A stretch of DNA of 64,000 bases from Rhynchospora pubera (lineage: Eukaryota; Streptophyta; Magnoliopsida; Poales; Cyperaceae): NCBI GenBank assembly GCA_028095005.1, contig CM051460.1, positions 286,046,238 through 286,110,237 on the forward strand, read 5' to 3'. The notes below the pieces were generated by a model. It searched no databases. It was given only the letters and a program-made list of their open reading frames with translations, and was not told the origin of the DNA. Below, one piece after another: positions 57,387 through 64,000 of the stretch. The position numbers and the translations under genes are program-made. How positions within the stretch are numbered: position 1 is the first letter of the stretch; each line of letters opens with the position of its first letter.

Positions 57387-57932
57387 CGTTTGGGTTTATA
57401 TGACGCAATTATGGAAGTATTCGTGCGTTATATGATGTAATTTTGCGTTATACAATGTAATTTTTTGCGTTACACAACGCAACTGTCGGTTTCAGCAGAT
57501 ATTATTTAGTATTTTGACTCAAACTTTATGCTCCGAACTCCAATTAAGGTTATTCAAAAATTATTAAAAAAAGATAAAAATATCTAAAACTTTTGTGTTT
57601 TGAGTTTCTTCAAATTTGGAATAGAAAATTGTCAAATTACGCTCAAAAGTGCAATGCAGCAGGAAAGCTGCTGCAGTAACATTTTGTAACGCCTTAGCTG
57701 TATTGTGTAATGCCTACAATGCCATTTTGGTGCCAAAACACATGCAATAAGTGACTAACTACTACCATTAAGTAATGCTAAATATCATTACTTAATTTAC
57801 CACTTGAAACTTGAACTTTTCTAGCTAACTAGGCCATTATAATAGAGTTTCAATATCTATTAACCTGGTCTAAACTAGTTCCACGCACGAGAAAAACTTT
57901 ATCTTGATCTTGCTTGACTTAATCTTCAAATT
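57387..57932. other. Continuation of repeat-like host DNA
   Basis: Contains GCGTTATA/GCGTTACA-type words at about 57424-57482 and the second copy of the diverged duplication at about 57580-57665. No gene is seen. Confidence 0.4.
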
Positions 57933-58082
57933 GGCTCCGTTTGGATGCAAGAAGAAGAAGGAGGAAGAAGGAAAAAGGAAAGAAAAAATATTATAAACAA
58001 TCTAAACTTTTCACAAATTTACACACTTCCCAATATTTTTTTTCACTTCTTCCCTTCTTCCCACACCTATCCAAACGGAGCC
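57933..58082. mobile_element. Tourist-like MITE (copy 2 of the GGCTCCGTTTGGAT family)
   Basis: A 150 bp element has ends GGCTCCGTTTGGAT / ATCCAAACGGAGCC and is very similar throughout to 26468-26616. The inverted symmetry continues into the flanks (AAATT / AATTT), so a target duplication cannot be told apart. Confidence 0.85.
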
Positions 58083-59946
58083 AATTTTATATCAAATCAT
58101 GATCTATAATGAAAACTCCAAGAATATTGTTAAATGTCAAATAATATTGTTTTGTAATCGAGAAACCAAGAATTATTTATTACAACAAATATGTAAATTG
58201 ATTTAAAGTTGCAAAGGCTTGATCCATTTTTATCTTACAAAAAATTCTTGTTATTATCAAATTGAGGAACAATAACCGACCCAGTTTTAAGTTGTTAACC
58301 ATCGTTCACCTTTCTGGAATTACACCTCTACTTCGACTTTTATAACGAAGCATGAAGAGAATAAGCTTTCATTTTGTTTTTCCGATGCAAAAGGTAACTT
58401 AGGAAGGAAAAAGTTGCCTCATAAATCAACTGTCCCAGTGGCATATAATATAAGCGACTTTGATCACCTTCCTGGCATTTTTTTTTTCATATTCATGCTA
58501 GATTATACCGGAATTAATTACACCTCTATTTTACTATGATTTCAGGTTGACCACAGTAGGTGGTCCAAAATTTGGGCTTGTTGACCCAGAATTCTCGGTA
58601 TAGTTAGCTTTATGATTCAAAAAGCTTAATCAATGGTATAACAACTAAAAAATGAATTTATCATCCGCGCCGTGATACCCAGTTCAGAAATTCACCACTG
58701 TTTATTTAGAATTTTTTAAAATTTCTGTTATTTAGAAATTCGCATCCGCACATCTGAAAATTTAACAGTATAGGATCTGCGTAAAATACGGTCTAGCACG
58801 TGAAGAATAAAAATCTGTCCATTTACTGTTGGTGCAAAATTAAATAATAAATAAATTCGGATAGCATGAAATAAATAAAATAAGTAATCAAAATATTTTT
58901 ATCCGAATCATGCTAGGCGATGTCCTTAAGCGTATTCCGTCTTAGCGTGCAAGAGAAACCGCAACCAAAATAATTCGGGTAGGTGTCATTCCTTAAAGTA
59001 CGACCGGAAAAGTAACTGATGAGAGATCTCCACAATATCCAGTAAAATTTATTGGTATAATATTTCAAATCAAGTTGGAGTATTACTATATGAGTAATAT
59101 CAAAACAAATGAAAAATTGAATTGGAATTGGAATCAAAATTTGCTCTATAACAAATATTGTATTTTTCGGTTGATCTGATAGAAAGTGGAACATCAATAT
59201 ATAAAGTCTCTAAAGCAACGGCTATTAGCTCATTATTAATTATAGATATTAATGTATTAATTGAGAAATGATGATGGACAAATGACCATGCATGTTTGGT
59301 CCGATTTAATTCGGAGATAATTAACCAGAGAAGAAACGGTAAAGTAGTGGAAATATTAGATTTAATTGATTCATTTCATTTCTCACGGAACAGACCGATT
59401 TAATTGCTTCAAAAATTTTGAGTTTTCTTAATATATCCAACATTTACTTCATTAACATTTAACACCAACACTGACACCATAAAGTTAAAAGGAAATTTTT
59501 GTTTCGTTCCGCTTATTTCCCTTCTCATTTCCAACGCTTCAATTGTTTACTACAATAACTTTCAAATTTAAAAAAAAAAAGGTATGGAGGAGAACAAATG
59601 AATCATGGTATGGAGAACTTATTTAACTTCTTTCCTTCTAATCCAAATTTTGTAAAGCCAAAAACAATAAGATATCATTCATCTAACTCTCTCAATTCTA
59701 TGGACCTGCATGAAACTTTCTACTCAGTTTTTTAATACATTGCCTCCACTTGATGAGTGTTACTCTTAATTACGGGATCAAATCCTGGTCTCTTATCTAA
59801 TTCAGATTGTAAAGAAATAGAAACAATACCTCTGTATATGGGAGATTCATTGGCAACCATTTCTTTTGATGATGTATGATGTTATGATGTATCATAACAA
59901 TATTGTATGTTGCAAATGCTCGAAAGTTTGATAGAAATACAAACTT
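58083..59946. other. Intergenic DNA, no recognised gene
   Basis: A 94-codon minus frame at 58913-59197 is the longest open stretch and has no recognisable motif. No TIR pair or tandem array was seen. Confidence 0.45.
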
Positions 59947-60078
59947 CTTTTTTTGAAGGTTGGTTTGAAATCAACTATTTTATTATAAGAAATTTGAAAA
60001 TAAATTGCTCTCTCTTTGATTCGAACCAAGAGCCAATTGGTTAACGAAATAGAGTCAAACCACTATGCCGAACAACCC
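59947..60078 (-). mobile_element. tRNA-derived SINE, minus strand
   Basis: On the minus strand, a Pol III A box (TCGGCATAGTGGT, 60059-60071) and B box (GGTTCGAATC, 60018-60027) are about 31 nt apart, as in tRNA genes. A non-tRNA body and a short A-run (T-run at 59948-59954) follow. There is no tRNA cloverleaf or anticodon context, so it is a SINE and not a tRNA gene. A short AAACTTC occurs at both ends and may be part of the target duplication. Confidence 0.68.
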
Positions 60079-60350
60079 AACTTGAGTACTCATTTAATTA
60101 AACTTCAAATTGATTATATTCATATATTCACTTGTTGATCTTATATCAAATAAACATCAAATTTTATAAATTTTCATGAGCAAGTATTGCGCCTGGCAAT
60201 ATTGGGTTACTTATTCAGGTGTTTTTTCACATTTAAAATTTTAATCATTACTGTAACAAAAGACATAGCCATCGACTGCTAGCTAGACTCGTATATTACA
60301 CAAAACGTAGTAATTCGGCGCTGTCATATATATAAATAGAGTTTTGCTAT

Positions 60351-60368
60351 GGTGAGTTGCAACTCACC
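60351..60368. repeat. Perfect 18 bp palindrome beside the LTR end
   Basis: GGTGAGTTGCAACTCACC is its own reverse complement and lies 12 bp from the LTR border at 60381. Confidence 0.9.
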
Positions 60369-60380
60369 AAAGGGTCCGTG

Positions 60381-63298
60381 TGTGACACCCCGTCGAATAC
60401 TGTAACTGGACAGTACACGATGGAGTGCCCGCCGCGGATGCCTACTGCACCCGCAAGGCTTACTAATACTTAATTTACCAATTAATATTGATTCTACTCA
60501 AATAATATACCGATCAATTAGAATTTTATAATTTATTTACTTAAATATAAAGTAAATACTATAAAGGTCTGGTATATTTGGATTACTAACCACAATATCC
60601 AATGGTATGCTACTCGTCTTGCAGTCCCGCACTTGATCTGAAACCTGGAACCCACAACCAATCGTGGAAACAATGCAAAAAGCACGGAATGAAATAAATA
60701 AAATTTATCTCAGTACGGTATTCAGTTCCAGCCACTTGAGTTTTTAATATCATGTGTTAGAACTAAATACATGACTGAGTCAAATAAATTTCAATTTAAA
60801 TCCACGTTTATTATAAATAAACATTTAAATATAAGATTTCGATCGAACAGTGTAATTGTGAAATAAATTCAATATCTTTCATAAAACATTTAAAATTCAA
60901 GTATAACAATTGTCATTTCAATTTCTTGGAAAAGTGATTATTCATATGCAACAACTAACATGTAAAACATTCACATCTCATTTCAAGCATGCAAGACTAT
61001 GTGAAATTAACTAAATCAATGCAATATGCAATGTGAGCTCGGCATCAATTCCATAACAATTCAAATTTCAAAGTATAGCAAAAGCCGACTCATTTGGTTG
61101 GGCAATTATCTAATATGCAAGTCTGGTTTATCACAAGTCAATCATTTCAGTCATTTCCTTCAGATACCGCGAACCACCTTATAGATGGATGCCAACGGCC
61201 AATTCAATTCATACATAATTCAATCAATTAAATCATCAAAATGTACAAGCAAGCTGGGAACACTCACACTCCGGTCCATTCCAGACTAGACCTACTGAGT
61301 CCCGGTACATAAGCGCTTATTACACGGTGCTTGGTAGGATGGGTCATGACTCCACCTCCAAACATTACGAGTGTCTATCTCAACCACACAAGCTGTACTT
61401 ACCTCAATCAAATCACATTTCAATCGGATACCATTCAATATGTCACTTTCCAACATTTCAATCGGATACCATTCAATATGCCACTTTCCAATCATGCATC
61501 AATATACAATTTCACAAAATGATCTCATGAACAAAATTCCAATTATGAATTCAGAATGCATAATGACAGTGATAATAATATTAATAACAATAACAACAAT
61601 CAAAACATATGTCACATATAATTAAAACTCAAGTGAAATCCGTACCTTAAATAGCAGCAAAAGCCAAAGTAAAAGCAAGCAAGAAATCACTTATTCAACA
61701 AAGCCTCCAATATGCACGTTGCTCCTAAATTCTGACTCATAACAACCTGACTCTAAAACAAATATAAATTTCTTTTAAGTTTTAAGACTCAGTAAATTTA
61801 GTTTTATATTTAGAACAATCTTTATTTTAATAAGGATTTCCATTATCACCCAATATACTTAAAGCATGTAACTACCGTCCTTGCTTAACATCAGTTTATG
61901 TTATACCAAAATAGTTCTATCACATGTAATAGTATGAGCTAATATCCTTAATCTAGTTTGAACATGCATAAACATTTCATGCTTAAAAAGGGTTATAACA
62001 AAATTTATATTTATTCTCTATTAAAAAAAATCAAGCTTTAGGTTGAATCTAATTTCTGCTCAAAGCTATAGGAAGATCATTCTCTGCAATAAATGAGAGT
62101 TTATAACAAAGTTCCAATCCAAACTCAAAGTTTTATTTTATTTTATTATATATATATATATATATTTACACCGGCGGCCAAAATTCCAAAAAAAAAAATA
62201 AAAACTACTTGTATTATAGTAAAATCTAAACTATGCATATGCATCTAATTTCTTCTAAACACTTCCAATGAACATTAATAATCACGTTATATACATGCAT
62301 CCATTTGTATCAAAATTAAATGTGATACTTAAATTAAAATAATGTCATATGCTTATCATGCATAAGACCCCCACGTACCAAACATCACCACACAAGTATT
62401 CAATCAATCACTAATTCACATTTCTCAGATTACACATAACAATCAAATTTCAGTTATAGGTTCTATACAATTTCAGAAATTTTTCAAGAAACTCTAAGAA
62501 TCTGACACACCATCAATTCCAATGAAAATTTACAAATAAACCGAGAAAATAGCAAAGGATAACAGTATAGCCCTAATCGAAAGAGATTACTTACTCAATT
62601 TCGGCCAAAAACCGATGACGCGACAAAAGAGTCGAATTCGCCATTTCTCGATTTTTACCACTTATCCCTGACAGAATCTTGCAAGACCGCTTGAAAATCG
62701 ATGGAGGGGACCCCAGAGTGCTCCAGGTCGAACGGCGGCCAAAACCGACGAGTTCGCTCCATTTTTCGAAAAAGTTCCGTCGAGAAATACGACGAGGAGA
62801 GGCCACCAATCGACGATCCGAAGGTAGATAATGCGAGAGGGCGGTGAGGCGAACGCGTGGATACTTCGATCCGGTGAAACGACGGAGAAATGGTGGAGAA
62901 CAGTGTGTGTGTGGGGTTCGGTTTCTTTTTGGAAGAGAGAGGCGTTGCCTCTCTGCGTTGGAGTCGAAGGAAGAGACAGGGAGAGAGAAAGAAAAGGTCT
63001 TCTCCCATTTAATTCCGATTTTTTTTTTTTTTTTTTTTTACAAAATTCAGAAATTATCCAATAAATCAAAAATCAATATCCTATGCATAAAAATAATTAT
63101 GCAACAAAAGAAAATTAGCTAATCTTTTTATAATGCCAACTAAAAATTTAGAAATTTTCATATTCTTATTTTAAGAATACCAGTAAGTATAAAAATTTAA
63201 TTTCCAGCACAGAAATTATTCAAAATAAAACCAACCAAGTGCACCCAATTTTTATATTAAAAATAATTTTAGAAATCGTAAAAATGTCGGGTGTCACA
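60381..63298 (-). repeat. 3' LTR, 2918 bp
   Basis: Minus-strand ends are TGTGACACCCG.. and ..CGGGGTGTCACA. 62590-63010 is a less AT-rich, CT/GA-rich block with several overlapping open frames on both strands, which looks like the LTR promoter/leader region and not genes. A (TA)n tract lies at about 62147-62166. ATTTCAATCGGATACCATTC is tandemly duplicated at about 61416-61490. Confidence 0.78.
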
Positions 63299-63300
63299 TT

Positions 63301-63311
63301 CTTCCCTCCTT
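63301..63311 (-). other. Polypurine tract of the Tekay/Del-like element
   Basis: Read on the minus strand, AAGGAGGGAAG lies immediately upstream of the LTR start TGTGACACCC. This fixes the element's orientation. Confidence 0.75.
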
Positions 63312-64000
63312 AAAAAAAATTTCGACCTCGAAATTTATCTAAATACATAACAATCATACAGTCAATAATACAATCAGATATAATAAACATATTATGCAAC
63401 AATGATCAAGAAATTTCAAGTTCATGCGATGCGAGGGAGCCCGACATTTTATTCAATTCAAAATTAAAATACTACTAATAATACTAGAATGTCGGCCCAA
63501 TCTCGGTGAATTAAATGCAAGCATGACAATCCTAAGTCACAATCAGAGATCAATCAATTCAGAGTCAGATATCGCGAGTCTCTTTCTCAGAAAGCTACCA
63601 GCGATTACAGATAGTTAGATACTGCGAATCACCTTCAAAGAAGGTTGCCAACAGTCAATTTAATCCCCTTTACAATTTAGACAATTCCATATCAGAATCT
63701 TATAACTATTCAAATAACATAGTACTACAAGCATAAAATACTACCACTTCTTACGTTATCATAAAAAAAAAACAAATCTTTCAACTCTTGTAACTAGTAA
63801 CATTTTGAAATATTCAGTTTTTTTTTTTTTCTTATCTTTTAGGAAGCACGGTAATATCAAAATTATTCTTGGCTGCCTTGGTGATCAGTCAAGGAAGTAA
63901 GAATAATTCTTATATTATTGAGATTCAATTAACAAGTCAGATGATCAGTCAGCTTGTTTGATCATTGTGCCAACAAAAGATAATAAGATCTTTACTCAAA
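63312..64000 (-). other. Start of the element's interior, non-coding in the window
   Basis: AT-rich, with no pol similarity. Two units at about 63566-63613 and 63608-63660 (GATATCGCGAGTC.. and GATACTGCGAATC..) resemble a stretch inside the LTR at about 61161-61205 (GATACCGCGAACC..). Confidence 0.5.

Larger units (their letters stand above)
60381..64000 (-). mobile_element. 3' part of a Ty3/gypsy (Tekay/Del-like) element, minus strand
   Basis: The window holds the complete 3' LTR (60381-63298), the polypurine tract, and about 700 bp of interior that runs off the right edge. TGTGACACCC ends and the purine tract AAGGAGGGAAGAA are typical of the Tekay/Del chromovirus group, whose LTRs are also long. 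No coding sequence appears in the visible interior. Confidence 0.78.

Noticed and set aside
60018..60071. tRNA gene on the minus strand
   Set aside because: Pol III boxes are present but no cloverleaf or CCA-proximal stem can be drawn, and a SINE body and A-tail follow.
62591..63069. Several overlapping 70-135 codon frames on both strands
   Set aside because: They lie inside the long gypsy LTR, in its CT/GA-rich promoter-like block, with no domain and mutually exclusive frames.

Overview
This is an A+T-rich window of plant nuclear DNA, most likely from a flowering plant and probably a eudicot. The evidence is spliceosomal introns with GT..AG borders in plant gene families: linker histone H1, an EIN3-like transcription factor, an AKR4-type aldo-keto reductase and two DUF707 genes. 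They lie among plant LTR retrotransposons, Tourist-like and hAT-like MITEs, SINEs and satellite DNA. I see no bacterial operon, CRISPR array, organellar gene or tRNA gene. The species cannot be named from the sequence.

Layout. 1-3741 is the 3' end of an Athila/Tat-type Ty3/gypsy element (end of an ORF, polypurine tract, about 1.8 kb LTR). Its LTR ends directly against satellite DNA. 3742-7655 is an unusual structure: two arrays of a ~171 bp satellite in opposite orientations flank a decayed LINE fragment. 7656-10169 is intergenic DNA and the H1 promoter. Histone H1 is at 10170-11858 (two exons, a MITE in the intron), a complete five-exon aldo-keto reductase gene at 14753-16792 (a SINE in intron 3), and a divergent EIN3-like gene on the minus strand at 20732-22420. 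22.4-27.5 kb is AT-rich intergenic DNA with small transposons.

The core of the right half is a tandem pair of DUF707 genes. Gene A (27544-32876) and gene B (37506-53485) each have 13 coding exons with almost identical exon lengths and phases. Gene B is about 16 kb long because its fifth intron (39944-51502) holds a broken Ty1/copia pol fragment and a complete 9.6 kb non-autonomous LTR element on the minus strand. That element has 1761 bp LTRs, an ATTTT target duplication, an initiator-Met tRNA primer site, a polypurine tract and no gag/pol. 53.5-60.4 kb holds MITEs, an 887 bp hAT-like element and a SINE. The window ends in a minus-strand Ty3/gypsy element with a 2.9 kb LTR (60381-63298) and the start of its internal region.

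The genes do not form a pathway. They are a chromatin protein, a metabolic reductase, a transcription factor and two related, probably Golgi or secretory type II membrane proteins. What stands out is the repeat biology: the foldback-like satellite/LINE structure, the coding-free copia-type element with repeated polypurine-like octamers, and a gene that appears to keep intact exons despite an 11.6 kb intron.
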